64,000 nt of DNA from Roseovarius sp. EL26 (GTDB lineage: Bacteria; Pseudomonadota; Alphaproteobacteria; Rhodobacterales; Rhodobacteraceae). The notes beneath the pieces were generated by a model. That model did not search any database. It was not told the DNA's origin and saw only the letters and a program-made list of their open reading frames with translations. This document shows positions 45,553-55,066 of this stretch, piece by piece. Position 1 is the stretch's first letter; each line of letters starts with the position of its first letter. Made by a program: the position numbers and the translations under genes. The stretch is taken from the NCBI RefSeq assembly GCF_900327775.1, contig NZ_OUMZ01000006.1, positions 186,001 through 250,000 of the forward strand, in the 5' to 3' direction.

Positions 45553-46458
45553 ATGTCTAGACAGACACCCACGCTGAAAGGTTTGCGCGCTTTTGAGGAG
45601 GTTTACCTATGTGGAAGCTATACCAAAGCAGCCAAGGCGTTGAATGTACAACAGCCTGCGATAAGCTATCAAATTAAACGATTAGAAGAAGACCTGGAAA
45701 CGACGTTGTTCGAAAAAGCGCAAGGCAGGTTGGCACCAACTCTTCATGCACATGAATTATACGATACAGTATCGCGGGCGTTTGGTAGTATCAGAAAAAC
45801 CGCAGACAAATTGCGTCAAGCAGACAAATTGCCAACGATTTCAATCGCTACCTATCCAGGAATCGGTACCTATTGGCTGTCTCCTCGTTTGCCAAACCTG
45901 TCGGAAAACCTTGGGGTGCGAACCAAGGTTGTCACGTTGGTGAAAAACGATGACTTGTTGCGTGAAGAGGTGGATTGCTGGATTGTATTTGGCAAGGGTG
46001 TTTGGCCTGGTTTTGACGCAAAGCTGTTAATTCAGGAAGAGGTCTGTCCAGTGGCCTCACCCGTTGTGGCCCAACAGATCAGCGCGGCGGGTGGCAACAT
46101 AGTGCCAGAGGGCATCGCCCTGATTGAGCAGGAAGATCCGGAAAATCGATGGCTTAGCTGGGATGCATGGCAAGATCAGGCACAGGGAAACTGGCAATTG
46201 CCGGACAAACGTATCGTTGTAAATGATCATGGTTTGGCTTTGCATCTTGCCTTGACAGGGGCTGGCTTGGCGCTGGGGTGGGTTGGGATAATTCAGGATC
46301 TGATAAAGGGTCAAAGCCTTGTTCAATTGTCGCCAGATCTGGTGACGTCCAAGTCGGGTTATTGGTTGTTGGGTCCAAGAGGGTTTTTTGAAACCGTAGA
46401 GGGGCAGCGGATCTTTGACGTTCTGACCGGACATCACCAAGTTGATGGTCAGGATTGA
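45553..46458 (+). CDS. LysR-family transcriptional regulator (GcvA-like)
   Basis: A 301-residue regulator. The helix-turn-helix is LKGLRAFEEVYLCGSYTKAAKALNVQQPAISYQIKRLE (split here by its turn near residue 32), followed by an effector-binding domain. The ATG at 45553 (MSRQTPT) is preferred over an in-frame start at 45505 that adds AT-rich leader. The gene looks more AT-rich than its neighbours. The probable target is the divergent acyl-CoA dehydrogenase. Confidence 0.88.
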   Translation: MSRQTPTLKGLRAFEEVYLCGSYTKAAKALNVQQPAISYQIKRLEEDLETTLFEKAQGRLAPTLHAHELYDTVSRAFGSIRKTADKLRQADKLPTISIATYPGIGTYWLSPRLPNLSENLGVRTKVVTLVKNDDLLREEVDCWIVFGKGVWPGFDAKLLIQEEVCPVASPVVAQQISAAGGNIVPEGIALIEQEDPENRWLSWDAWQDQAQGNWQLPDKRIVVNDHGLALHLALTGAGLALGWVGIIQDLIKGQSLVQLSPDLVTSKSGYWLLGPRGFFETVEGQRIFDVLTGHHQVDGQD

Positions 46459-46580
46459 GGGGGTTGCCAGACTTCACAAATATCCCAACCAATATTCAGC
46501 GCATCACTGACAAACATGTCGGAAGTATTGAATATGAAAAGTCATGTTGTGTGGCCTGAACAGCAAAGCACATTAAATCT

Positions 46581-47870
46581 TCATGTGACCATGGCCTTAA
46601 CAATCGCATACCCGATCTGAGAACTTTTTACATCTGAATGACTTTTAATGAACTGGCTGGATTCCAGATTGAATATCTTGCTTTTCTTGAAAGCATAGCC
46701 TGAGGCGCCTGCAGCCAACAGCTTACCGGGAATTGCTTCGGCTCCCATATGTAGCGCTCCATTTGCCCCCAATCCTCCATACTGACTTGGTGTACTCTGG
46801 GTAAACGATGCGTTTTGCCCAGCCAATGCGGATGCAATCGAATAGGCCACGCGGACAGGTGTATCATTAAACGTGTGCGTCACAAGGATGGGGCCGTTCA
46901 CACAGGGTTTTGTCATCACTCCCCGGAAAAACCCTGGCTTTTGAGGTGGCGGAAATTTCGCGGAAAAGCTGTTATGTGAAAATGCAGCCTGCAATAGCGT
47001 CATGCTATTTGGCGCAGATAATGGGTGCCCATCCAGCGCAAGTGCTGCCATTGCTACAACGCGTGCGCCAAAGCTATGGCCAACGAAATGTATCCGAAGA
47101 TCTGATTTCGCCCGACGTAAGCCAACCACACTTCTGGCAAGACCGTGGTTTCCAACATCTCCGGCCCGGCGTTTCATCACGTAAAATGTTGTGTAATTCA
47201 GGATGCTGCCTACCGCGCCTGCAGCGCCACCACCTCCACCTCCTGCCGCACCACCAGTGAAAGCATTGCTTTGCCCGTCAACTGTGACGAAATCAAATTG
47301 CGCCAATGCTTGATCTGGGTCGGCTGTAGCCTCAAAAAGCAAAGCATCGGCTTCATCCATCCCATTGGGGTTGAAAGGCAAGACGTTTCGTAGTGTTTCA
47401 AGAAATGCTGGCCAGTGTCCTTCATCGTTGACAGCAGCCTGAGTGGCCTCAACCAATGCTGTCTCCTGATCTTGAGTGATTTCTTGATCAAGCTCCTGAA
47501 TCAACGCCTTGGCATCTTTAATAGGGTCATCAATTTCCGGGGACACAGAAGCAGCTCCACCTTGATGGCTGGTGTCTTGCTCAAAAGCTTTAAAACGCTT
47601 CGAAGGCCAAATCACGGCCAGAATGCCCACTTTCCGGTTCTTCAGTTTGGGTTCTTGGGCGCGATGCAACTTAATCTGTGCTAATAGCTTTTTGTAAAGA
47701 CCCATCGCTTCGGTTTTGGAATTATTCCATCCGTGCGAGATCACTAGAAGGTCATCAAGCTGATGATTTTTAACAAAAGAATGCAATCTTTTCACATGAT
47801 CCGCCCGCGCGGCATTGCCGCTTTTTCGGTAGGTGATCGTGATTGACGGAAATCCTGAAATCGTTGGCAT
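46581..47870 (-). CDS. Alpha/beta-hydrolase-like protein paired with a subtilase
   Basis: A 429-residue protein without signal peptide or membrane anchor. An early VISHGWNN gives the oxyanion region, and HFVGHSFGARVVAMAA near residue 266 is the nucleophile elbow (G-H-S-F-G). A glycine-rich run (about residues 206-220) precedes a YTTFYVMKRRAGDVG segment similar to lipase/esterase lids in DUF900-like proteins. A His or Asp completing the triad cannot be assigned surely; HTFNDTPVRV near 330 and GALHMGAEA near 372 are candidates. It starts 17 bp after the subtilase stop, so they form a two-gene unit. Function unknown. Confidence 0.75.
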   Translation of the reverse strand: MPTISGFPSITITYRKSGNAARADHVKRLHSFVKNHQLDDLLVISHGWNNSKTEAMGLYKKLLAQIKLHRAQEPKLKNRKVGILAVIWPSKRFKAFEQDTSHQGGAASVSPEIDDPIKDAKALIQELDQEITQDQETALVEATQAAVNDEGHWPAFLETLRNVLPFNPNGMDEADALLFEATADPDQALAQFDFVTVDGQSNAFTGGAAGGGGGGAAGAVGSILNYTTFYVMKRRAGDVGNHGLARSVVGLRRAKSDLRIHFVGHSFGARVVAMAALALDGHPLSAPNSMTLLQAAFSHNSFSAKFPPPQKPGFFRGVMTKPCVNGPILVTHTFNDTPVRVAYSIASALAGQNASFTQSTPSQYGGLGANGALHMGAEAIPGKLLAAGASGYAFKKSKIFNLESSQFIKSHSDVKSSQIGYAIVKAMVT

Positions 47871-47887
47871 AATGATATTCCTATGAC

Positions 47888-49540
47888 TTAAATTGATTGA
47901 ATCGCGCGCATCAGATCGATCAAACCTGCCCCCTGCATGTATCGGTCCCGTCCCAGATCAGTTGCAGTGTTAATAAATATTTCCTTTACCCGTTCTGGCT
48001 GTCCGATAAATTCTCGACGCACGGATAAAAATGCTGCAATGGCACCAGAAACGTGGGGGGCTGCCATGCTGGTTCCAGTTTGATCGACGTATAAATGCCT
48101 ATGTTCTTTCGCCTTGCCCCGCTGCTGAGCGAGTGTTTCCGTAGCACAAGAAAATATCCGCTCTCCCGGTGCCAAAACATCCGGCTTGTATCTGCCATCC
48201 CCTGTAGGGCCCTTCGATGAGAAATATGACGGGCCATATTCGTGTGGCCTGTCACGATGCGTCGAGCCAACGGTTAACGCCAGCCTGGCATTGCCGGGGT
48301 CATTGATTGTCATCAGCATCCCAGACGGAAAGTTTTTGGTCATTTCTGTTCGTTTCGTCCCATATCCAGAGTTGCCCGCTGATACGACGACTGAAACACC
48401 AGATTTCACCAATCTGTCGACCTCAACGCAGAGGGGGCTTTGCCCGCAAGCAAACCACTTTGGGTCAAACGAATATCCGACGCTTAAATTGACACCATGG
48501 ATGCGCAATACTCGGCCATATTCATTGATCTCCTGAATTTGCGCCAACGCAGCAATGATGTTCGACACCTGACCTGCCCCTCGGTCATCAAGAACCTTAA
48601 AACTCACAAGTTTGGCTAATGGTGCCATACTGGGGATATGCGAAACGGTGAATGAAGAAAAATCAGGTGCATTGTTTTCAGTGCGCCGTTTGAATGAAAC
48701 GCAGGCATCTTTCTTGAATGTCAGGTTGTTCTGCGGGGCTTTGCCCCGGCCACCCCATCCCGCATCGGCATCAGCCAGGTATTCGCCGGCGATAATACCT
48801 GCGACATGAGTGCCATGACCAAAGCTATCGGTAAGAGCGGCGTCCTTCTCTTCATTTATCGCGGTGTCACGGTCTTCTTCAGGCAGTGTCAGAGGATCGG
48901 GCCAATCCTGTGTGAAATCCATATGGCGCACTGGTTGCTCTAATGTATCAAGATCGAGATTGTCGTGCCTTTTGAAATGCCAATGGTCGCCAGAAATACC
49001 AGAATCGAGCACCGCCCACACAACCCCTTCACCCTCGGCGCTAAAGGATTTGCGGGATGCATCTGCTTTGATCGTCGCTACGGTGCGATGCACATGTCTT
49101 TCGACTTCGAAATCTGGCCATATCATATAGACTTCGCGCTCTTTGAATGACGGGGCGATTTTGGCTTCCTCTCCCCCACTCAGGAAGTGAGCGGCAAGTC
49201 TACGTATCGTTTCAGGGGTAAGGCGCGCGAAGATATATTGAGGTGTAAGCCGTGTCTTACGCTTGAACACGACTTCTTTTAGCTCCCCGTTTTGCTCAAT
49301 GTTATCTAAATTCAAAAGCTTCAGAACATTAGCCTTGGCAACATTCAGACCGCCGGGGAATGAAAAATTCAGATCTATGACAACGGGAATAGTTTTGGAA
49401 AGTTGTTGCGTTTTTGCAGTGCTTTCGGAACTGAATGGTTTAGCATCAACTTGCGCTATCCTCTCAAGCAAAGGTCGCGATACGATCATGCTTTCTAAGT
49501 CTGTAGGGTCAAAATTTTCTTCGTACTCGTCGAAATCCAT
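47888..49540 (-). CDS. S8-family subtilisin-like serine peptidase, apparently cytoplasmic
   Basis: A 550-residue protease with a full triad: Asp179 (WAVLDSGISG), His242 (GHGTHVAGII), Ser491 (GTSMAAPHVSG), and the oxyanion Asn390 (VVVSAGNSG). Residues 1-170 form an N-terminal region without a signal peptide but with an inhibitor-like segment (PVVIDLNFSFPGGLNVAKANV, then FARLTPETIRRLA, reminiscent of a subtilase propeptide). The absence of an export signal is unusual for this family. It is the first gene of a pair with an alpha/beta-hydrolase-like protein. The promoter must lie in the AT-rich gap upstream. Confidence 0.85.
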   Translation of the reverse strand: MDFDEYEENFDPTDLESMIVSRPLLERIAQVDAKPFSSESTAKTQQLSKTIPVVIDLNFSFPGGLNVAKANVLKLLNLDNIEQNGELKEVVFKRKTRLTPQYIFARLTPETIRRLAAHFLSGGEEAKIAPSFKEREVYMIWPDFEVERHVHRTVATIKADASRKSFSAEGEGVVWAVLDSGISGDHWHFKRHDNLDLDTLEQPVRHMDFTQDWPDPLTLPEEDRDTAINEEKDAALTDSFGHGTHVAGIIAGEYLADADAGWGGRGKAPQNNLTFKKDACVSFKRRTENNAPDFSSFTVSHIPSMAPLAKLVSFKVLDDRGAGQVSNIIAALAQIQEINEYGRVLRIHGVNLSVGYSFDPKWFACGQSPLCVEVDRLVKSGVSVVVSAGNSGYGTKRTEMTKNFPSGMLMTINDPGNARLALTVGSTHRDRPHEYGPSYFSSKGPTGDGRYKPDVLAPGERIFSCATETLAQQRGKAKEHRHLYVDQTGTSMAAPHVSGAIAAFLSVRREFIGQPERVKEIFINTATDLGRDRYMQGAGLIDLMRAIQSI

Positions 49541-49573
49541 AAATTTCTCCCGATCTGGTTCAGGAATAAGAGC

Positions 49574-49903
49574 TTGAAATCAAAAGTAGTATTTAAAATA
49601 GTCTATAACCCAAAACACCAATGCATTGAGTTGGTAATTGATAATAACTGTAACGGTAGAATCGCTTTCGGGCAAGTTTTGATAAAATTCCTCTTCGTAG
49701 TTTTGCGGAGTTCTTTAAAATCCAAGAGAATTCTGTGGGGGATGGTTAGGTGGCCTGATATTGATATTTGCGGCCAAGGCTGCGTGGCTGCTGGTTTTTG
49801 CATTCAAAATTTACTTGTTAGGAATTTCCTAAGAAGGGGTAAGAAAGAGAATACTTTTTACGCTTTGGATTTTGTGAAATCTCTGAATATGAAAATGGCG
49901 TAG
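49574..49903 (+). CDS. Possible small protein in an AT-rich gap
   Basis: A TTG-started open frame of 109 codons with an AGGAATAAG sequence just upstream. It encodes a basic protein with Cys-rich spots (IDICGQGCVAAGFC) and no recognised family. It fills most of the 420-bp gap between the subtilase and the monooxygenase, whose base composition is visibly more AT-rich than the flanks. It may be real, a remnant of an acquired gene, or chance. A shorter minus-strand frame (49603-49803) overlaps it. Confidence 0.25.
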   Translation: MKSKVVFKIVYNPKHQCIELVIDNNCNGRIAFGQVLIKFLFVVLRSSLKSKRILWGMVRWPDIDICGQGCVAAGFCIQNLLVRNFLRRGKKENTFYALDFVKSLNMKMA

Positions 49904-49962
49904 GTGATCCTTAAGGGGTGAGCCAACGCACTCGCTTTGAACTGTCAAAGAAGGATCAAAAC

Positions 49963-51234
49963 ATGCCCGCCGATACACCCATCGAAAAAGTAGACACTCT
50001 TGTTGTTGGTGCTGGTCAGGCTGGCATCGCGCTGAGCGAACACCTGTCGAACAATGGCGTGTCGCATCTGGTGCTGGAAAAAAACCGTGTGGCCGAGGCT
50101 TGGCGCACCGGGCGCTGGGATTCGCTGGTGGCAAATGGCCCTGCGTGGCACGACCGATTTCCGAACCTTGAGTTTGACAAGGACGAGGCCGATGCTTTCC
50201 CGGGCAAAGAACGGGTCGCCGATTATCTCAATGAGTACGCGACCATGATCAAAGCCCCCATTCGCACTGGGGTCGAGGTGACCAGGGCCGAGCGCAACGA
50301 GGGCCGACAGGGTTTTACCGTCGAAACCTCAGAAGGGATCATTGAAGCCACAAATATTGTCGCCGCCACTGGCGCGTTCCAACATCCGGTGATCCCGCCA
50401 GTGGTGCCGCAAGACGCCCCTGTTAAGCAGATCCATTCATTTTACTATCGCAATCCGGATCAATTGCCCGAAGGTGCGGTGCTGGTGGTGGGGGCCGGAT
50501 CATCTGGTGCGCAGATCGCGGATGAGCTGAACCGTGCGGGCCGCAAGACTTATCTGTCGGTCGGACCGCATGATCGGCCGCCACGTGCCTACCGTGGACG
50601 TGACTTTGTCTGGTGGCTGGGCGTGCTGGGCCTTTGGGACATTGCCGCGCTGAAGCCGGGAACAGAACATGTGACCATTTCCGTCAGCGGCGCTTACGGT
50701 GGCCAGACCATGGACTTCCGTCGTCTGGCAGGTGAAGGCGTCAATTTGGTAGGTATGACTGACACCTATGAAGGTGGTAAACTGACCTTTGCCGGCGACC
50801 TTCAGATCAATGTTGCCAATGGCGATGCTAACTATCTGGAAATGCTGGACTTGGCCGACGTCTATGTTGACCGCAACGGTCTTGATCTACCAGAAGAGCC
50901 ACAAGCACGTGAGGCGTTTGCAGACCCTGACTGCCTGACCAATCCGATACGCGAGGTCGATCTGGCCGAGGCTGGGATCACTTCAATAATCTGGGCCACC
51001 GGGTTCCGACAGGACTTTAGCTGGATGAAGGTTGATGCCTTTGACGAGAAGGGCGCACCAAAACACCAGCGCGGCGTGTCAAAAGAGCCGGGGATCTATT
51101 TTCTGGGGCTGCCATGGCAGTCGCGTCGGGGCTCGACCTTTATCTGGGGTGTCTGGCATGATGCCAAACATGTGGCGGATCAGATCGCCATTCAAGATAT
51201 ATACCGGGCCTATCGCGGGCCAAATGACAGCTAA
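49963..51234 (+). CDS. Flavin-containing monooxygenase / FAD-NAD(P) oxidoreductase
   Basis: A 423-residue flavoprotein. Two dinucleotide loops are seen: VVGAGQAGIALSEHL for FAD near residue 17 and VVGAGSSGAQIADEL for NADPH near 180. WRTGRWDSLVANGPAWHDRFP and IIWATGFRQDFSWM are typical of class B monooxygenases of the CzcO-like group. The ATG at 49963 follows AAGGATC; an in-frame start at 49918 is less likely. Likely oxidises a nitrogen compound, given the RidA, DUF1028 and PuuC-like genes that follow. Not close to TMA monooxygenase as far as I can judge. Confidence 0.88.
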   Translation: MPADTPIEKVDTLVVGAGQAGIALSEHLSNNGVSHLVLEKNRVAEAWRTGRWDSLVANGPAWHDRFPNLEFDKDEADAFPGKERVADYLNEYATMIKAPIRTGVEVTRAERNEGRQGFTVETSEGIIEATNIVAATGAFQHPVIPPVVPQDAPVKQIHSFYYRNPDQLPEGAVLVVGAGSSGAQIADELNRAGRKTYLSVGPHDRPPRAYRGRDFVWWLGVLGLWDIAALKPGTEHVTISVSGAYGGQTMDFRRLAGEGVNLVGMTDTYEGGKLTFAGDLQINVANGDANYLEMLDLADVYVDRNGLDLPEEPQAREAFADPDCLTNPIREVDLAEAGITSIIWATGFRQDFSWMKVDAFDEKGAPKHQRGVSKEPGIYFLGLPWQSRRGSTFIWGVWHDAKHVADQIAIQDIYRAYRGPNDS

Positions 51235-51263
51235 CTTCGCATTATCAAAAGGACGCGCCCCCC

Positions 51264-51680
51264 ATGGCCCATACTCGTATTCGCAAATTTAACACGAGCG
51301 ACACCTACCCTGAACAGAACCTCGACAATGATCTGTGCCAGGCAGTGGTCACGCACGGTGGTAAGACGGTTTACCTGCGTGGCCAATGCCCGCAGAACCT
51401 TGATGACGCGGTCAATATTGGCAGTCACGATCCTGTCGAGCAGACCCATAAGGTGATGCAAAATATCAAGCAGTTGATTGAGGAAGCCGGCGGTGAGATG
51501 GAGCATCTGGTCAAGGTGGTGGTCTACATCACTGACGTGCGCCACCGCGAGGCGGTCTACCGTACTATGGGTGAATACATCAAAGGTGTGCACCCGGTAT
51601 CCACCGGTCTGGTGGTGCAAGCGCTGGCCCGGCCTGATTGGCTGGTCGAGATAGACGGCACCGCCGTCATTCCTGATTGA
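51264..51680 (+). CDS. RidA-family protein
   Basis: A 138-residue protein with the trimeric RidA/YjgF fold: VYLRGQCPQNLD, VEQTHKVMQNIKQLIEEAGGEMEHLVKVVVYITD and VVQALARPDWLVEIDGTAVI are conserved segments. True RidA deaminates reactive 2-aminoacrylate/imines; operon-linked relatives often hydrolyse an imine or enamine formed in a catabolic pathway. It lies 29 bp after the monooxygenase in the same operon. Confidence 0.9.
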   Translation: MAHTRIRKFNTSDTYPEQNLDNDLCQAVVTHGGKTVYLRGQCPQNLDDAVNIGSHDPVEQTHKVMQNIKQLIEEAGGEMEHLVKVVVYITDVRHREAVYRTMGEYIKGVHPVSTGLVVQALARPDWLVEIDGTAVIPD

Positions 51681-51794
51681 CAACGGGCGCAGGGGGCGGC
51701 CTGCCCCCTCTACCCATTCGGGCACTTACCCCCGAAGATATTTTTGGCCAGATGAAAGGCGGATCGCTTTTCTGGCCCAAGCTGGAGTTGACCA

Positions 51795-52469
51795 ATGACC
51801 TTTTCCCTTGTGGCCCGCTGTGAAGAAACCGGCATGTTTGGACTGGCGATCTCATCGTCGTCCCCAGCTGTTGCCGCGCGCTGTTCTTATGCCCGGGCGG
51901 GTGTTGGTGCGGTTGCATCGCAAAACATTACAGATCCAACGCTTGGACCATTGGCACTGGACTTGATGCAGGGTGGTATGTCGGCGGATGAGGCCATCAC
52001 AGGGGTCAAGGATCTGGGTAAGTTCATCGAATACCGACAGGTTCTGGCGGTCGACAAGAATGGTAACTCTGCTATTCATTCTGGGCCCAACAGTTTGGGT
52101 ATCTGGACACAGGCGATGGCACAGAATGTCGCTTCTGGCGGGAACCTGCTGGCCAATGATGGCGTGCCACAGGCCATTGTCGATGGGTTCTTGTCCTCGA
52201 CCGGTCACATCGGAGATAGATTGATTGCCGCGATGCGGGCCGGGGTGGCTGCAGGCGGCGAGGCAGGCCCCATTCACTCGGCGGGAATGAAGATTGTGGA
52301 CCAGGTAAGCTGGCCGGTGGCTGATTTGCGCTGTGATTGGTCAGAGGATTGCCCGATTGAAAACATCGCAACGGCTTGGGAGGTCTACAAGCCGCAGCTG
52401 GATGCCTATGTGCAACGCGCGCTCGACCCTCGTGAAGCACCGTCTTACGGCGTGCCAGGCGACGAATAA
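51795..52469 (+). CDS. DUF1028 family putative Ntn-hydrolase
   Basis: A 224-residue protein starting MTFSLVARCEETGMFG with AISSSSPAVAARC and GVGAVASQNITDP, the DUF1028 signature; these proteins resemble N-terminal-nucleophile hydrolases. Their reaction is not firmly known; they often sit with RidA and amide- or amine-degrading genes, as here. The ribosome-binding site is TGGAG, and the gap to RidA is 114 bp. Confidence 0.88.
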   Translation: MTFSLVARCEETGMFGLAISSSSPAVAARCSYARAGVGAVASQNITDPTLGPLALDLMQGGMSADEAITGVKDLGKFIEYRQVLAVDKNGNSAIHSGPNSLGIWTQAMAQNVASGGNLLANDGVPQAIVDGFLSSTGHIGDRLIAAMRAGVAAGGEAGPIHSAGMKIVDQVSWPVADLRCDWSEDCPIENIATAWEVYKPQLDAYVQRALDPREAPSYGVPGDE

Positions 52470-52483
52470 ACAAGGAGACTTTC

Positions 52484-53980
52484 ATGCTTGATTATACTCA
52501 TGATGATTGGAAATCTCGCGCTGCTGCGCTGACATTTCGTGATCAGGCCTTTGTTGATGGGAAATTCGTTGATGCGGCTTCCGGCAAGACCTTTGATAGC
52601 ATTAACCCAGCTACCGGTGAGGTGCTGGCGCAAGTTGCCGAGTGCGACGAAGAGGATGTGAATCGTGCTGTCATTGCAGCACGCAGGGCGTTTGATTCAG
52701 GCAGCTGGTCGCGTGCGGCTCCCGGGGATCGTAAGGCGGTGATGCTCAAGCTGGCGGATCTGATCCGTGAAAACCTTGAAGAAATGGCGCTGCTGGACAG
52801 TTTGGACATGGGCAAGTTGGTAACAGATGCGGCCACTGTCGATGCCCCCGGATCGGCGCATTTTTTCCAATGGTATGCCGAAGCCATCGATAAAATTTAT
52901 GATGAGGTTGCCCCCACTGGCCCCGGTGATCTGGCGTTGATCAAACGTGTGCCATTAGGTGTAGTAGGGGCGGTGACACCGTGGAACTTTCCGCTGGATA
53001 TGGCGACATGGAAAGGGGCCGCGGCATTGGCGGCGGGCAACTCTTTTGTTCTCAAACCAGCGGAACAGTCACCTTTGTCAGCCCTGCGTCTGGCTGAATT
53101 GGCGGTTGAAGCTGGCATTCCTGAGGGAGTGTTCAACGTGGTGCCGGGCTATGGTTTGGGCGCTGGCAAGGCGTTGGGCCTGCATATGGATGTGGATTGT
53201 CTGGCTTTCACCGGATCCACTGCCATTGGTAAAATGTTCATGATTTATTCGGGGCAATCAAACCTGAAATCGGTCTGGCCGGAAACTGGAGGCAAAAGCC
53301 CGAACCTGATCTTCGCCGACTGTGAGGATCTGGATGCGGCGGCGGATATGGCGGCCTTTGGCATCTTCTTCAATCAGGGCGAGGTTTGTTCGGCCAATTC
53401 GCGGATCTATGTTGAGCGCTCGATCAAGGATGCGTTTGTCGAAAAGATGATTGCTCGCGCTGAAGCAATGCAACCGGGTGATCCACTTGATCCGACCTCT
53501 AAAATGGGTGCGATTGTGAATGAGCGCCAAACCCAAGGCATCATGCGCTTCGTAGAAGAGGGTAAAAAAACCGCTGATTTGGTTGCTGGCGGCGAAAGGG
53601 TCACCGTGGACGGTAAGGGTTGTTTTGTTCAGCCGACCATTTTTGCTGATGTGGCACATGATAATCCGCTTGCCCGTGATGAGATCTTTGGCCCGGTTTT
53701 GTCGATCATTCCGTTTGATACAGAATCTGAGGCCGTCGCCATGGCGAACGATTCTATCTACGGTTTGGCAGCGTCGGTCTGGACCGATAACCTGAACCGT
53801 GCCCACCGGGTAGCGGATGCGCTTTATGCTGGGACAGTGTCAGTTAATACAATGGATGCGTTATCGGCACAGACGCCATTTGGTGGGATGAAACAGTCTG
53901 GCTTTGGTCGCGACCTGTCTTTACACTCTTTGGATAAGTATACTGCTTTGAAAACAACATGGATCAAGTACCGGACCTGA
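52484..53980 (+). CDS. Aldehyde dehydrogenase, PuuC-like
   Basis: A 498-residue NAD(P)-dependent enzyme. GVVGAVTPWNFPLDMATWK binds coenzyme, FTGSTAIGKMFM follows, PETGGKSPNLIFAD has the base Glu, and FNQGEVCSANSRIYVE has the catalytic Cys. The overall pattern (FVDGKFVDAASGKTF, AQTPFGGMKQSGFGRDLSLHSLDKYT split across the C-terminus) is that of gamma-glutamyl-gamma-aminobutyraldehyde dehydrogenases. AAGGAG precedes the ATG; it lies 14 bp after DUF1028. Probably the aldehyde-oxidising step of the operon. Confidence 0.93.
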   Translation: MLDYTHDDWKSRAAALTFRDQAFVDGKFVDAASGKTFDSINPATGEVLAQVAECDEEDVNRAVIAARRAFDSGSWSRAAPGDRKAVMLKLADLIRENLEEMALLDSLDMGKLVTDAATVDAPGSAHFFQWYAEAIDKIYDEVAPTGPGDLALIKRVPLGVVGAVTPWNFPLDMATWKGAAALAAGNSFVLKPAEQSPLSALRLAELAVEAGIPEGVFNVVPGYGLGAGKALGLHMDVDCLAFTGSTAIGKMFMIYSGQSNLKSVWPETGGKSPNLIFADCEDLDAAADMAAFGIFFNQGEVCSANSRIYVERSIKDAFVEKMIARAEAMQPGDPLDPTSKMGAIVNERQTQGIMRFVEEGKKTADLVAGGERVTVDGKGCFVQPTIFADVAHDNPLARDEIFGPVLSIIPFDTESEAVAMANDSIYGLAASVWTDNLNRAHRVADALYAGTVSVNTMDALSAQTPFGGMKQSGFGRDLSLHSLDKYTALKTTWIKYRT

Positions 53981-54012
53981 CCGGGCCCTGAAAACCAAGA
54001 CTGGCTTTTGCG

Positions 54013-54936
54013 ATGGCATTGCGTTTCACCTTGCGCCAACTGGAGTACTTCATCGCCGCTGGCGAATGTGGAAGCATCGCGGCGGCCAGTGAAAAACTGA
54101 ATGTCTCGTCGCCGTCGATTTCCGCGTCGATCTCGCAGCTCGAAGCTGAGTTTGGCCTGTCTTTGTTTGTTCGAAAGCGGGCACATGGATTGACCCTGAC
54201 CGAAGCGGGCATACGGCTGATGGAACAATCGGCAAAGGTTCTTCTTGCCTCAAGCGAGCTGTCCAGCCTGGCAGGAGAGATTTCAGGCAATGTGCAAGGG
54301 CCTCTGCGTCTGGGGTGCTTGCTGACGTTTGCGCAGATTCTCGCACCGCGACTCCGGCGTGAGTTCGAGGCAGAATACCCGGCAGTCACCATCAAACAAT
54401 ATGAGCTCAATCAGGTTGATATTTTCAGCCGCATCAGGCGGGCAGAGCTGGACGTCGCCCTGACTTATGAGCTGGACATACCTTTGGATTTGCAATTTGT
54501 GCCTTTGCTGGGATTGTCGCCATATGTGCTAGTTAGTCCAGAGCATCCGCTGGCAGAGCTGACTGAAATCAGGGTCGAGCAGTTGAAAGATCAGGCAATG
54601 ATCTTGCTCGATCTGCCGCATAGTAGCGAGTATTTTCTGTCATTCTTTAAATCACAGGGACAACGGGCAAAAATTGCAGAGCGCACCCATGATATGGCCG
54701 TTATGCGTAGTCTGGTCGCCAATGGCTTTGGTTATTCCATCGCTAATATCCGTCCACTGAATGACGAATCCCCCGACGGTGGTAAGCTGAAGCTCATCCC
54801 ATTGGTCGGCGATGTGCGTCCGCTAAACATGGGCCTTCTGATGGCCAAAGGCGCCGATACTAGTATTACGGTGCGGGCTTTCACCAGCCATTGCGAGGAT
54901 ATGATTCGGGAGAAAAGGTTGCCTGGGCTGACGTAG
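54013..54936 (+). CDS. LysR-family transcriptional regulator
   Basis: A 307-residue regulator. The helix-turn-helix is LRQLEYFIAAGECGSIAAASEKL followed by SSPSISASISQLEAEFG; an effector domain follows from about residue 90. It lies 32 bp after the aldehyde dehydrogenase in the same direction, so it may be the last gene of that operon. It faces the LuxR gene convergently across 130 bp, which shows no terminator hairpin. Confidence 0.9.
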   Translation: MALRFTLRQLEYFIAAGECGSIAAASEKLNVSSPSISASISQLEAEFGLSLFVRKRAHGLTLTEAGIRLMEQSAKVLLASSELSSLAGEISGNVQGPLRLGCLLTFAQILAPRLRREFEAEYPAVTIKQYELNQVDIFSRIRRAELDVALTYELDIPLDLQFVPLLGLSPYVLVSPEHPLAELTEIRVEQLKDQAMILLDLPHSSEYFLSFFKSQGQRAKIAERTHDMAVMRSLVANGFGYSIANIRPLNDESPDGGKLKLIPLVGDVRPLNMGLLMAKGADTSITVRAFTSHCEDMIREKRLPGLT

Positions 54937-55066
54937 CAATCCGCAATCGCTCATCATTTATCGATTGTGATTCATATTCGTCTACGAGAACTAAATGTAA
55001 CTTGCTTGGCAATAAAAGTGTGTCCGGGACAGTTATCGTGTTTGATGAATATTAAATGCGCACTTT

